Origin: Spirochaetaceae bacterium
GTDB lineage: Bacteria; Spirochaetota; Spirochaetia; Treponematales; Rectinemataceae
DNA: 64,000 bases
Reading direction: 5' to 3'
Assembly: GCA_025355995.1 (NCBI GenBank)
Contig: JANXYQ010000076.1
Span: forward strand, 1-64,000
The notes beneath the pieces are model-generated. The model saw only the letters and a program-made list of their open reading frames with translations. It did no database searches and was not told the origin of the DNA. This document shows, piece by piece, positions 1-8,021 of this stretch. The position numbers were made by a program, and so were the translations under genes. Positions within the stretch are counted from its first letter, which is position 1, and every line of letters starts with the position of its first letter.

Positions 1-174
1 AACATGTCCAAGCGAGCGGCCACGATGCTCAAGGAGGACATGGAATTCATGGGGCCCGTGCGCATCAAGGACGTGGAAGAGGCCCAGCAGAAGATCGTGT
101 CCATCATCCGCCACCTCGAGGAGACCGGCGAGATCATCATCTCGCGCGGAGAAGGGGACGAGCTCGTCCAGTAA
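1..174 (+). CDS. fliG: Flagellar motor switch protein FliG, 3' end only
   Basis: The frame is open from the first base and ends in TAA at 172-174, giving the last 57 residues of a protein whose start lies outside the window. The tail has the FliG C-terminal pattern: an MLKEDMEFMGPVR stretch followed by a KDVEEAQQKIV helix. FliG forms the upper switch ring, binds FliF and contacts the stator. It is the first gene seen of the flagellar operon, 9 bp before fliH, as in other spirochaetes. Identity rests on this C-terminal pattern plus the fliH-fliI-fliJ context. Confidence 0.9.
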   Translation, partial: NMSKRAATMLKEDMEFMGPVRIKDVEEAQQKIVSIIRHLEETGEIIISRGEGDELVQ

Positions 175-183
175 GGAAGAAAT

Positions 184-1110
184 ATGGCGAAAACTGTGTT
201 CCGGCCCTTCGAGGTCACCTCCCTCCAATCGACGATGGTCCTCAAGCACGAGGGGCAGGAGAGCGCGCGCGACGTCCAGGAGGCCGAGGAGGCGCACGAG
301 ATCGCGGAATACGCCGGGCCGACCGCGGACGACCTCCGCCGCGAGGCCGAGGCTTTCAAGGCCCAGTGGGACAAGGAGAAGGAAGCTATGCTCGCCTCCG
401 CGAAGGCGGAGGCCGACCGCATCGTGCGGGAGGCCGAGAACGCCGCCTTCGAGGAGGTCAGGCGGAAGACGAACCAGGCGCAGAAGCTCAAGCAGGAGGC
501 CGAGGAGGAAGCCGCCAAGGTCGTCGGCGAGGCCGAGAAGCGAGTCGCCGACCTCGAGGCCACAGCCGGATCGCGCCTGGAGGCCGCCGAGCGCGAGGCT
601 TCCAAGAAGGGCCGCGAGGACGGCCGCGAGGAAGGCTACAAGGAAGGCGTCGCGGAAGCCGAGCGCCTCGTGGGCCGGCTCCACCTGATCCTCGACAGGG
701 CCATGGACAAGCGCGCGGAGATCCTGCAGGAGACCGAGGCCCAGGTGGTGGAACTGGTCCTCCTCGTAGCGAAGAAGGTCGTCAAGGTCATCTCCGAAAA
801 CCAGAAGAGCGTCGTGATACAGAACATCTCCCAGGCCCTGAGGAAGCTCAAGACCAAGAGCGACGTTATAGTCAGGGTAAACCTGGCCGACCTCCAGCTC
901 GCCACGGAGCACGTCAAGGACTTCGTCCAGATGACGGAGAACGCGAAGAAGATGCAGATCGTCGAGGACTCGACCGTGGACCGCGGGGGCTGCGTGATCG
1001 AGACCGATTTCGGCGAGATCGACGCCCGTATCGCGAGCCAGCTGAACGAGCTCGAGGAGCGGATACTCGACGTCGCTCCGATCAAGGCGCGCGGAAAGGT
1101 CCAGGGCTGA
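184..1110 (+). CDS. fliH: Flagellar export ATPase regulator FliH
   Basis: 308 residues. FliH binds FliI and tethers it to the C-ring at the base of the export apparatus. Residues about 45-160 are a highly charged Glu/Lys/Ala-rich coiled coil, including the repeating GREDGREEGYKEG segment typical of FliH. The C-terminal part, about 180-300, is the FliH/V-ATPase E-subunit-like domain. The ATG at 184 follows an AAGGAAG ribosome site. The next gene, fliI, starts 1 bp after the stop, so the two are translationally coupled. Confidence 0.93.
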   Translation: MAKTVFRPFEVTSLQSTMVLKHEGQESARDVQEAEEAHEIAEYAGPTADDLRREAEAFKAQWDKEKEAMLASAKAEADRIVREAENAAFEEVRRKTNQAQKLKQEAEEEAAKVVGEAEKRVADLEATAGSRLEAAEREASKKGREDGREEGYKEGVAEAERLVGRLHLILDRAMDKRAEILQETEAQVVELVLLVAKKVVKVISENQKSVVIQNISQALRKLKTKSDVIVRVNLADLQLATEHVKDFVQMTENAKKMQIVEDSTVDRGGCVIETDFGEIDARIASQLNELEERILDVAPIKARGKVQG

Positions 1111-1111
1111 C

Positions 1112-2518
1112 ATGGAAGGGCTCGCGAAATACCTGGACGCCGTCGAGCGCGCGGATCCCATCAAGTACGTCGGCCGCGTGACGAAGGTGCTCGGCCTGCT
1201 CGTGGAGAGCCGAGGCCCGCAGGCGGTCATAGGCGAGGTTTGCCAGATCATAGTCCCGAGGCTCGGGAAAGCCGCCTACGCGGAGGTCGTCGGCCTCAGG
1301 GAAGACGCGGTCCAGCTGATGTCCTACGAGGGCCTCGAGGGGATAGAGGTCGGCTGCCAGGTGGTCGCGACTGGGGAGCTCCTTCAGGTGCCCGTCTCCG
1401 AGCGCCTGCTCGGCCGGGTCCTCGACAGCATGGGGCGGCCCGCCGACGGGAAGGGCGACATCGCCTCCGAGACCTTCTACCCCGCGGTCGCGAGGCCGCC
1501 CGACGCCCTCACGCGAAAGCGCATAACGCGCCGCGTCGTCACGGGCGTGCGCGCCATCGACGGCCTCACGCCGCTCGGCCGCGGCCAGCGGATCGGGATC
1601 TTCGCCGGGTCCGGCGTCGGCAAGTCAACCATCATGGGCATGATCGCGAGGAATACCGACGCCGATGTCAACGTGATCGCCCTGATAGGCGAGCGGGGCC
1701 GCGAGGTCCGGGAGTTCATAGAGAACGACCTGGGAGAGGAGGGCCTGCGCCGCTCGGTCGTCATAGTATCGACCTCCGACACGCCGCCCCTATCGCGCCT
1801 GCGCGGGGCCTACGTCGCCTCGGCCGTCGCCGAGTACTTCCGGGACCAGGGCAAGGACGTGATGCTCCTCTTCGACTCGGTGACCCGCTTCGCGCGAGCG
1901 CAGCGGGAGGTCGGCCTCGCGATCGGCGAGCCGCCCGCAACCCGGGGCTATACGCCGAGCGTCTTCGACTCGATGCCCAAGCTCCTCGAGCGCTCCGGAA
2001 CCTCGGACAAGGGCTCCATAACCGGTATCTACACCATACTCGTGGACGGGGACGACATGGACGAGCCCATCGCCGACACCGTGCGGGGAATCCTCGACGG
2101 CCATATCGTCCTCTCGCGGCGGCTGGCGGAGCGCTATCACTACCCGGCCGTGGACGTGCTCAAGTCCATTTCGCGCCTCGTCGGCTCCGTGACGGGCCCC
2201 ATCACCCAGAAGGTCATGGGCTTCGTCCGCAAGACCATGGCGGTATACGAAGAGAACGAGGACATGATCACGATCGGAGCCTACGTGAAAGGCTCGAATC
2301 CGGCCGTGGACGAGGCGATCGCGAAGCGCGAGGCGGTGGAGGAATTCCTGGTCCAGACGGTGGAGGAGAAGGCGCCCATCGCGGATACGCTCAAGCGGCT
2401 CTCCGCCATCGCCGGCATCGCGATACCGGCGCAGGAAATTTCGGCCTACGCCAGCGAGGGGCGCGCGGGCGACTCCGGCGCCGTACCGCGGCCCGAGCCC
2501 AGGGAGGATTTCGCGTGA
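1112..2518 (+). CDS. fliI: Flagellum-specific export ATPase FliI
   Basis: 468 residues, normal family length. FliI is the hexameric ATPase that energises unfolding and export of flagellar subunits with FliH and FliJ. Walker A GSGVGKS is at about residues 166-172, and a Walker B-like DVMLLFDSVTRFA follows near residue 250. The sequence has the F1-beta/FliI family hallmarks ERGREVREF and SGTSDKGSITGIYT. A strong AGGGAGGA ribosome site lies inside the last codons of the gene, just before a GTG that overlaps the stop codon (see the micro-ORF entry). Confidence 0.96.
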   Translation: MEGLAKYLDAVERADPIKYVGRVTKVLGLLVESRGPQAVIGEVCQIIVPRLGKAAYAEVVGLREDAVQLMSYEGLEGIEVGCQVVATGELLQVPVSERLLGRVLDSMGRPADGKGDIASETFYPAVARPPDALTRKRITRRVVTGVRAIDGLTPLGRGQRIGIFAGSGVGKSTIMGMIARNTDADVNVIALIGERGREVREFIENDLGEEGLRRSVVIVSTSDTPPLSRLRGAYVASAVAEYFRDQGKDVMLLFDSVTRFARAQREVGLAIGEPPATRGYTPSVFDSMPKLLERSGTSDKGSITGIYTILVDGDDMDEPIADTVRGILDGHIVLSRRLAERYHYPAVDVLKSISRLVGSVTGPITQKVMGFVRKTMAVYEENEDMITIGAYVKGSNPAVDEAIAKREAVEEFLVQTVEEKAPIADTLKRLSAIAGIAIPAQEISAYASEGRAGDSGAVPRPEPREDFA

Positions 2519-2636
2519 GCCTCCCGCTTGATGGCTTGACCGCGAAAGCCAGGCCCGTCACCCGCGGGGGACCGGCATGACCCGTTCGGGAAGCCGGGAT
2601 CGCGAGGCGCCCGCCACGCTCGGAGGCGCCGAGTGA
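2515..2636 (+). other. Two overlapping micro-ORFs linking fliI to fliJ
   Basis: The 114 bp between fliI and fliJ can be read as a relay of two tiny frames. GTG at 2515 overlaps the fliI stop as GTGA and runs 21 codons to TGA at 2578-2580. ATG at 2577 overlaps that stop as ATGA and runs 19 codons to TGA at 2634-2636, which overlaps the fliJ GTG at 2633 as GTGA. The first frame has a strong AGGGAGGA site. The peptides are Arg/Gly-rich with no recognised domain. The relay may simply pass ribosomes to fliJ, or may be chance in GC-rich DNA. Confidence 0.35.
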
Positions 2637-3070
2637 GGCGCTTCAAGTTCAACCTCGAGAAGCTCCTCGAGCTCAGGGCCTTCTACGAGCGCAAGGCCGA
2701 GATGGTCCTCGCCGAGAAGGCCGGCCGTTGCGCCCTCCTCGACGCCGAGCTGCGGGAGGTGGCCCAGTCGCGCGCGCGGACGGGCCGAGAGATGTTCTCC
2801 TCCGGCCGCGACATGGCCGACTACCGCGCCGCGGAGCTCTATATGATTCGGCTCGATCGGGACCGCGAGAGGATCATAGCCGAGCTCGCCCGCGCCGAGC
2901 TCGAGCGCGAGGAGGCCCGCGCGGCCTATGTCGAGAGGCACAAGGCCCGCGAATCCATTGGGAAAATCAAGGAGCGCCGAGAGGCGGAATACTACCGCCT
3001 CGAACGGCGCGAGGAAACCAAGGCTCTGGACGACCTGGCCAGGCGCAGGACCGTCGGAGCGAAGGGCTAA
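2633..3070 (+). CDS. fliJ: Flagellar export chaperone FliJ
   Basis: 145 residues, starting at GTG 2633 after a GGAGG site. FliJ is a small antiparallel coiled-coil protein that sits in the FliI hexamer and helps switch the export gate to proton-driven export. The sequence is nearly all charged helix and opens with FKFNLEKLLELRAFYERK, a typical FliJ N-terminus. FliJ is poorly conserved, so the call relies on the coiled-coil character, the length and the place between fliI and flbB. Confidence 0.85.
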   Translation: MRRFKFNLEKLLELRAFYERKAEMVLAEKAGRCALLDAELREVAQSRARTGREMFSSGRDMADYRAAELYMIRLDRDRERIIAELARAELEREEARAAYVERHKARESIGKIKERREAEYYRLERREETKALDDLARRRTVGAKG

Positions 3071-3076
3071 ATAGAG

Positions 3077-3709
3077 ATGGCAAGCTTCGGAAGACCTAGG
3101 GTTCTCGGGCGCATCGTTCTCCTGCTGGCGATAATACTCGCCCTCGTCATTGGCGGGATCGTCTGGTTCGACTACATCGGGCTCATCGACGCGAAGAGCG
3201 TCCTGGCGCCGGCCTACGGGCTGCTGGGCGTCAAGACGCGCGCGCCGGCCGCGGCGCGGGCCGACAGCCCCGCCCTCCTCGAGGAGGAGCGCTACGCCAA
3301 GCGGATGGAGTCGATCTCCACCCGTTCCGAGGAGCTCGACGCGAGGGAGGGCGGCCTGGTCAAGCGGGACGCCGAAGTCTCGCAGAAGGCCCAGGAACTC
3401 GACGACCGGGGCAAGGCCCTAAATGACCAAGAGAAATCGTTCAATGACAAGGTGAAACAGTACGACAATAGGAAGGCTAACATCGACCAGAACGCGCAGT
3501 ACCTGGTCGGCATGCCTCCCGCTAAGGCGGTGAGCATACTGGTTGCGATGGACGACCAGACGGTCATCGACGTCTTCCACGCGGTGGAGGAGAGGGCGAA
3601 GGCCGCTGGGGTCGGCTCCCTCGTATCGGTCTGGCTCGCCGGCATGCCGCCCGATCGCTCCGCGACTCTGCAGCGCAAAATGTCGGCTAAACCGAGTTCC
3701 CTGGAATAG
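3077..3709 (+). CDS. flbB: Periplasmic flagellar collar protein FlbB (MotE-like)
   Basis: 210 residues. There is one membrane segment at about 10-32, then a coiled coil (about 70-140) with repeated SEELDAR / AQELDDR type heptads, then a MotE/MgtE-N-like domain (about 145-200) containing VGMPPAKAVSIL and AGMPPDRSATLQ. In Borrelia, FlbB is a core part of the spirochaete-specific collar that surrounds the periplasmic motor and organises stator units. Place (after fliJ, before fliK) and architecture both match. The gene starts 6 bp after fliJ. Confidence 0.85.
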   Translation: MASFGRPRVLGRIVLLLAIILALVIGGIVWFDYIGLIDAKSVLAPAYGLLGVKTRAPAAARADSPALLEEERYAKRMESISTRSEELDAREGGLVKRDAEVSQKAQELDDRGKALNDQEKSFNDKVKQYDNRKANIDQNAQYLVGMPPAKAVSILVAMDDQTVIDVFHAVEERAKAAGVGSLVSVWLAGMPPDRSATLQRKMSAKPSSLE

Positions 3710-3729
3710 GGAGGTTTAGCTGGCCCCCT

Positions 3730-5106
3730 GTGCCGGCAGACAGCGAGCCAAGCTCGTTAGGGTCGAGGCAAAGGAGAGCGCCAACGTCAATGCTGGCCCA
3801 GACCACAAGCGCGGTCGCCCCGTCGGCCCATGAACAGGGGGGCGCGAGCGCCAAGAAAGATCGAGGGATCGCCGGATTATTCGCGGATATCCTCTCCCAG
3901 GCCCAGAAGAACTTGGGGACCAAGGGAGGCGATCCGACCAAGGCCCGTATGGCCGACGCGACGAAACCCTCCGAGCGCCGAACCCCGCACGATCCGAAGG
4001 CGGAGAGCTTAATGCCGCGCGAACGAGCTAAAGGCGGCGCGGGCACGGGCCTCGACCCCCTTTCCGAGACCGGCGACGCGCGCGCCGAAAGGCGATCGCG
4101 AGTCGATGCGGCGACGCCGAGGGGCCCCCATGCCGCGGAAGCGCAGGCGCCGAGCATGCCTGCCCGCCAGATTCGCGGGAGCGCCCGTGCCGAGGCGAGC
4201 GATACGGATGCCGGGGCGGCCCAGGTCGTCCAGGAAAAGCGCCGCGCAAAGGAAAAGCGCGAGATCCAGTCCGACGAGACGGCCGCCGCGGCAGGCGTCG
4301 GGTCTCACGCGAGGACGCTCCCCGGGAGCGCGATCCTTCCCAAGCCTAAATCCGCCTCCTCGAGCATAGACGCCGATTCTTCCATTGATAAGAAGGCCGA
4401 GCGAGCGTCCTCCGAGCCGAAAATCACCGTCACCGACCTGCGCCGCTCGAGCGAATCGAGGCGGGAAGCCGCCTCCAAGGCCGGGGCGAAGGCCGACGAG
4501 TCCGCTAAGGACGGCGTTCGCGAGGCCAAGGCGCCCGGCGCAGATTCCGGGCGCGAGGTGGTCCGCGAGCTTTCCCTCGATGCGCGGCGCTCGGGCGAAG
4601 CCCCGGCCCGGACGGAGAAGGCAGATGCCTCGCCGGCCCGCGCCAAGGATTTCCAGTCGGTCATGGCCGAGCGGATGCGCGACGCATGGAACGGGGAAAT
4701 CGTCCAGAGCGCGCATATCGTACTGAAGGACGGCGATGCCGGGATTATTCGCCTGAGGCTCAGGCCCGAATCTCTGGGAAACGTCAAGATAGAGCTGAAT
4801 CTGTCCGAGAACAATATTAGCGGCCGGATCATAGTCGAGTCCGACGAGGCCAAGAACGCCTTCGAGAGGAACATGAACGAGCTTTCGGACGCCTTCAAGC
4901 AGGGCGGCTTCGATTCGGCCAGGCTCGAGGTATCGGTGGGCGGGGGAGCGGGGGGCGGGGCTCAGGCCGGGAACGCGGGAGCGGGCTCCGGCGGAGGGCC
5001 CTTCTTCTCGGAGAGGCTTCGCGACGCGGTCGGATCGACCGCGGACCCGGCGACCGCCGCCTCGGCCTACGCGCGCCGCGGAAGCGCGATCGACATGCTG
5101 GTATAG
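3730..5106 (+). CDS. fliK: Flagellar hook-length control protein FliK
   Basis: 458 residues. FliK is exported as a molecular ruler and triggers the export switch from hook to filament substrates. Residues 1-300 are low-complexity Ala/Ser/Arg/Glu-rich, as usual for the ruler part. The C-terminal domain (about 320-410) has the family pattern LRPESLGNVKIEL, followed by FERNMNELSDAFKQGGF. A Gly/Ala-rich tail follows. The start is uncertain: GTG 3730 lies about 15 bp from its GGAGG, while ATG 3790 has an AAAGGAG site and may be the true start. Confidence 0.85.
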   Translation: MPADSEPSSLGSRQRRAPTSMLAQTTSAVAPSAHEQGGASAKKDRGIAGLFADILSQAQKNLGTKGGDPTKARMADATKPSERRTPHDPKAESLMPRERAKGGAGTGLDPLSETGDARAERRSRVDAATPRGPHAAEAQAPSMPARQIRGSARAEASDTDAGAAQVVQEKRRAKEKREIQSDETAAAAGVGSHARTLPGSAILPKPKSASSSIDADSSIDKKAERASSEPKITVTDLRRSSESRREAASKAGAKADESAKDGVREAKAPGADSGREVVRELSLDARRSGEAPARTEKADASPARAKDFQSVMAERMRDAWNGEIVQSAHIVLKDGDAGIIRLRLRPESLGNVKIELNLSENNISGRIIVESDEAKNAFERNMNELSDAFKQGGFDSARLEVSVGGGAGGGAQAGNAGAGSGGGPFFSERLRDAVGSTADPATAASAYARRGSAIDMLV

Positions 5107-5117
5107 GAGGATTTAAG

Positions 5118-5561
5118 GTGGACATGAGCGTGAATACCGCGTTGAGCGCGCAGGACCTGGCATCGACGAGGGTAGAGGTCGACACCTTCAACAAGTCGAT
5201 AAAGGCCGGGAAGGCCGGGAAGTCGGGGCTCGACCGGGACGACTTCCTCAAGCTCCTCATTACGCAGCTCCAGCATCAGGACCCGACCTCGCCGGTGGAG
5301 GACAAGGATTTCATCGCGCAGATGGCCCAGTTCTCCTCCCTCGAGCAGATGACCAACATGAGCACCGGCTTCCAGAAGCTCTCCGGCCTCCTCGCCTCCA
5401 GCGAAGCCTCGCAGGTTCTCGGCAAGACCGTCGAGCTCCGCGACGGCGAGAACCTCGTAACCGGCGTAGTCGACAGGGTGGTCCGGGGAGAGAGCCCGCT
5501 CGTGGGCGTGAACGGCAAGATATACGACTTTTCCCAGATCGAATCCGTAGTAAGCAAATAG
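5118..5561 (+). CDS. flgD: Flagellar hook assembly scaffold FlgD
   Basis: 147 residues, beginning at GTG 5118 seven bases after AGGAGG; an in-frame ATG two codons later is an alternative. FlgD caps the growing hook and places FlgE subunits. The family signature [19 protein letters not shown] is at about residues 36-54, followed by [14 protein letters not shown]. Like other spirochaete FlgD proteins it is short, lacking much of the Ig-like domain found in enteric bacteria. It is followed 13 bp later by flgE. Confidence 0.93.
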   Translation: MDMSVNTALSAQDLASTRVEVDTFNKSIKAGKAGKSGLDRDDFLKLLITQLQHQDPTSPVEDKDFIAQMAQFSSLEQMTNMSTGFQKLSGLLASSEASQVLGKTVELRDGENLVTGVVDRVVRGESPLVGVNGKIYDFSQIESVVSK

Positions 5562-5574
5562 GAGGGCTAGCCCC

Positions 5575-6972
5575 ATGATGCGTTCTTTATATTCCGGCGT
5601 CGCAGGCCTGCAGAATCACCAAGTCAGGATGGACGTGCTCGGCAACAACGTCGCGAACGTGAACACCACGGGCTTCAAGAAGGGGCGCGCTACCTTCCAG
5701 GACCTCCTCTACCAGCAGATGTCGGGCGCCTCCGCGCCGAACGGCGAGGTGGGCGGCGTCAACCCCAAGGAGATCGGCCTAGGCATGTCCGTCGGGTCGA
5801 TCGACACGATCCACACACAGGGCGCCCTTCAGACCACCGGGGTCATGACGGACCTCGCGGTCCAGGGGAACGGCTTCTTCGTGCTCAAGAAGGGCGAGAG
5901 CACCCTCTTTTCCCGCGACGGCGCCTTCGGCCTCGACAAGGACGGCAGGATCGTGAACCCGTCGACGGGCTATAAGGTGCAGGGCTGGCTGGCCCAGACG
6001 ATAAACGGCCAGCAGATCCTCGGCACCTCCGGCGCGACCCAGGACCTCATCGTGCCCATAGGCTCGAAGGACCCGGCCAAGGCGACCGCCCGGGTCGACA
6101 TAGCCTGCAACCTCGACAAGCGCACCATCGAGGTTCCGCCCAACGCCGGCGCGGATACCGTCGAGCAGGGAACCTGGCGCGTCGAGGAAAAGATATACGA
6201 TTCCTTCGGAGGGCCCCACACGCTCCGCGTCGAGTACCGCAAGGTAGTCGGCCAGCCCAACCAGTGGCAGGGTACCGTCACGATCGACCCGGACGCCGCC
6301 GCCTCGACCAACGCGGGCGTGGCCCTCGGGGCCAACCCGGCGGCCGGGAACGGCAACACCTTCACGGTCGAGTTCGACAACCGCGGGCTCCTGGCCCGGG
6401 TCAGGGATGGCCAGGGCAACGCCTCGCAGGCGACAGGGGCCCTCGACATGGGCGTCTCCTTCGACGTGCAGGGCGCGACCCCCGCTGCGGGCGGAGGGGC
6501 CACGCGGCAGACCTTCAGGCTGAACCTCGGCACCGTCGGCTCGGCCACGAATACGGTCACGCAGATGGCCGAGCGCTCCTCGACCAAGGTCTTCGCCCAG
6601 GACGGCTACACCATGGGCTACCTCGACAACTTCAAGATAGACCAGTCGGGCATCGTCACCGCCGTCTACTCGAACGGCACCAACAGGACCATAGGCCAGA
6701 TGGCGCTGGGCAGCTTTACCAACCCGGGCGGCCTCGAGAAGGTCGGCGAGACCAACTTCGTCCAGTCCAATAACTCCGGCATGGCCAACATCGGTCCCTC
6801 GGGGATCGCGGGCAAGGGCAAGCTGATCGCCGGGACGCTTGAGATGTCGAACGTGGACCTCGCCGAGCAGATGACCGACATGATCGTCACGCAGAGAGGC
6901 TTCCAGGCCAACTCGAGGACCATCCAGACCTCGGACCAGATGCTCCAGGAGCTCCTGACCCTTAAGAGGTAG
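5575..6972 (+). CDS. flgE: Flagellar hook protein FlgE
   Basis: 465 residues. FlgE polymerises to form the hook, the universal joint of the motor. The N-terminus [15 protein letters not shown] with [15 protein letters not shown] and the C-terminal coiled coil with [17 protein letters not shown] are the conserved rod/hook ends. Lys165 (in PIGSKDP) and Cys178 (in DIACNLDK) sit at the same numbers as the residues joined by lysinoalanine in Treponema denticola FlgE, so this hook is probably covalently cross-linked. Two adjacent ATGs, 5575 and 5578, follow a GGAGGG site. Confidence 0.96.
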   Translation: MMRSLYSGVAGLQNHQVRMDVLGNNVANVNTTGFKKGRATFQDLLYQQMSGASAPNGEVGGVNPKEIGLGMSVGSIDTIHTQGALQTTGVMTDLAVQGNGFFVLKKGESTLFSRDGAFGLDKDGRIVNPSTGYKVQGWLAQTINGQQILGTSGATQDLIVPIGSKDPAKATARVDIACNLDKRTIEVPPNAGADTVEQGTWRVEEKIYDSFGGPHTLRVEYRKVVGQPNQWQGTVTIDPDAAASTNAGVALGANPAAGNGNTFTVEFDNRGLLARVRDGQGNASQATGALDMGVSFDVQGATPAAGGGATRQTFRLNLGTVGSATNTVTQMAERSSTKVFAQDGYTMGYLDNFKIDQSGIVTAVYSNGTNRTIGQMALGSFTNPGGLEKVGETNFVQSNNSGMANIGPSGIAGKGKLIAGTLEMSNVDLAEQMTDMIVTQRGFQANSRTIQTSDQMLQELLTLKR

Positions 6973-7123
6973 CGATAGTCGCGGCCGAGCCGCACTGAAT
7001 CGTTAGCGCATTGCGGGGGAGAGACCGCTAAGGTACGTAAAAGGAAGCGGAATGGGGATATTCCCTTCGCGCGCCCCAGCGTGCCTTGGCGGTTTTCCGC
7101 ATTCCTGATTAGGAGATAGCCGA
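6973..7123 (+). other. Intergenic region between flgE and flbD
   Basis: 151 bp without a convincing gene. It contains a small perfect hairpin (GCGG-TTTT-CCGC, 7089-7100). A wider pairing is possible between GGAATG near 7049-7056 and CATTCC near 7100-7105. No clear T-tract follows, so it does not look like a strong terminator. It may be an RNA processing or partial attenuation element between the highly expressed hook gene and the downstream genes. Confidence 0.3.
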
Positions 7124-7321
7124 ATGATCGAGCTTTCAGCCCTCTCGGGCAAGAAAATGTGGATCAATCCCCATCAAATCGAGTTCATGGAGGCCAATCC
7201 CGACACCGTCCTGGGTTTGGTCTTCGGGAAGAAGGTGGTCGTGGCCGAAAAGCCCGAGGAAGTGATCGCGCGAATCGTCGCCTATCGAAGGTCCATCGCA
7301 TCCTTCGGCGAATCCGACTGA
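7124..7321 (+). CDS. flbD: Flagellar protein FlbD
   Basis: 65 residues, the usual size of the spirochaete and Firmicutes FlbD family (unrelated to Caulobacter FlbD). It shows the family pattern of a short beta-rich protein: IELSAL, KMWINPHQIEFMEANPDTVL, GKKVVVAEKPEEV. The ribosome site AGGAGA precedes ATG 7124. The molecular role of the family is not established. Its place directly after flgE is conserved. The gene that should follow, motA, is missing. Confidence 0.9.
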   Translation: MIELSALSGKKMWINPHQIEFMEANPDTVLGLVFGKKVVVAEKPEEVIARIVAYRRSIASFGESD

Positions 7322-7360
7322 GGCCCGGGTGACCGGACGGCCTCCGCGCGCCGCTTCCGC

Positions 7361-7389
7361 TTTTCAGCTCCGGCGCCTTCGTGTATACT
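7361..7389 (+). promoter_or_regulatory. Possible sigma-70-type promoter before fliL
   Basis: TTTTCA (7361-7366), a 17-bp spacer and TATACT (7384-7389), matching the consensus boxes at 4 of 6 and 5 of 6 positions. It lies in the flbD-fliL gap and overlaps the start of the sigma-28-like element. It could keep fliL-fliM-fliY transcribed independently of the upstream operon. Confidence 0.4.
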
Positions 7390-7415
7390 AATACGTCCAC
7401 GTGAAATACCGATAA
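7389..7415 (+). promoter_or_regulatory. Sigma-28 (FliA)-type promoter before fliL
   Basis: TAAT (7389-7392), exactly 15 bp, then ACCGATAA (7408-7415). This differs at one base in each box from the flagellar sigma consensus TAAA-N15-GCCGATAA. Transcription would start about 7422, leaving a short leader with a GCGGGGG site before the fliL ATG at 7438. The sigma factor that would read it, FliA, is encoded at 19305-20099 in the same operon. Confidence 0.6.
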
Positions 7416-7437
7416 TCAAAAGAGCGGGGGTACAGCC

Positions 7438-7992
7438 ATGTCGGATAGCGTCGACGATCAGGAGATGAGTTTCGCCGAAGGCGAGGCCGAGGCGGCGCCG
7501 CCGGCAAAGGCCAAGGGCGCGGGCCCAGGCATCGCGCGCATCCTCATGATAGTCGGCATCGGGCTGGGCGCGGTCATCTTCATCGTCACCGTAGTCGTCA
7601 TCACCGTCAGCATCGTCAACAAGCAGGGCAAGCCCGCCACCACGATAGTCAAGTCCGAGGCCTACCAGGCCACGACACCGGTCTTCCAGTACGTCGGCAC
7701 GATCGCCGAGATCCGCACCAAGACGAGCGACCTCGAGCCGTCCTCCATCGCCGTGAAGATCCAGCTCGGGCTCGATAAAGAGGACAAGGATACGCCCGTC
7801 GAGATCAACGCGCGCATGCCGCAGATACGGGACTGGCTCCGACAGTACTTCACCGCGAGGACGGCCGAAGAGCTTACGCCGGACAAGGAGCCGATCATCA
7901 AGGACGTCATCAAGGAGAACCTCAACAATTTGCTGGGCAAGAACAGCATAAAGGAAATTCTCTTCGACACGCTCAACGTGGTGAAGCTCTAG
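7438..7992 (+). CDS. fliL: Flagellar basal body protein FliL
   Basis: 184 residues. FliL is a single-pass inner membrane protein that rings or clamps stator units. The acidic cytoplasmic tail (1-22) is followed by one membrane helix at about 33-60 (ILMIVGIGLGAVIFIVTVVV) and a periplasmic stomatin-like FliL domain ending in IKEILFDTLNVVKL, a typical FliL C-terminus. The normal upstream neighbours motA and motB, whose products FliL binds, are absent here. A sigma-28-like promoter precedes it. Confidence 0.93.
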   Translation: MSDSVDDQEMSFAEGEAEAAPPAKAKGAGPGIARILMIVGIGLGAVIFIVTVVVITVSIVNKQGKPATTIVKSEAYQATTPVFQYVGTIAEIRTKTSDLEPSSIAVKIQLGLDKEDKDTPVEINARMPQIRDWLRQYFTARTAEELTPDKEPIIKDVIKENLNNLLGKNSIKEILFDTLNVVKL

Positions 7993-8021
7993 GCTAGGGG
8001 CGGGATCGGAATGGAGGCTGC

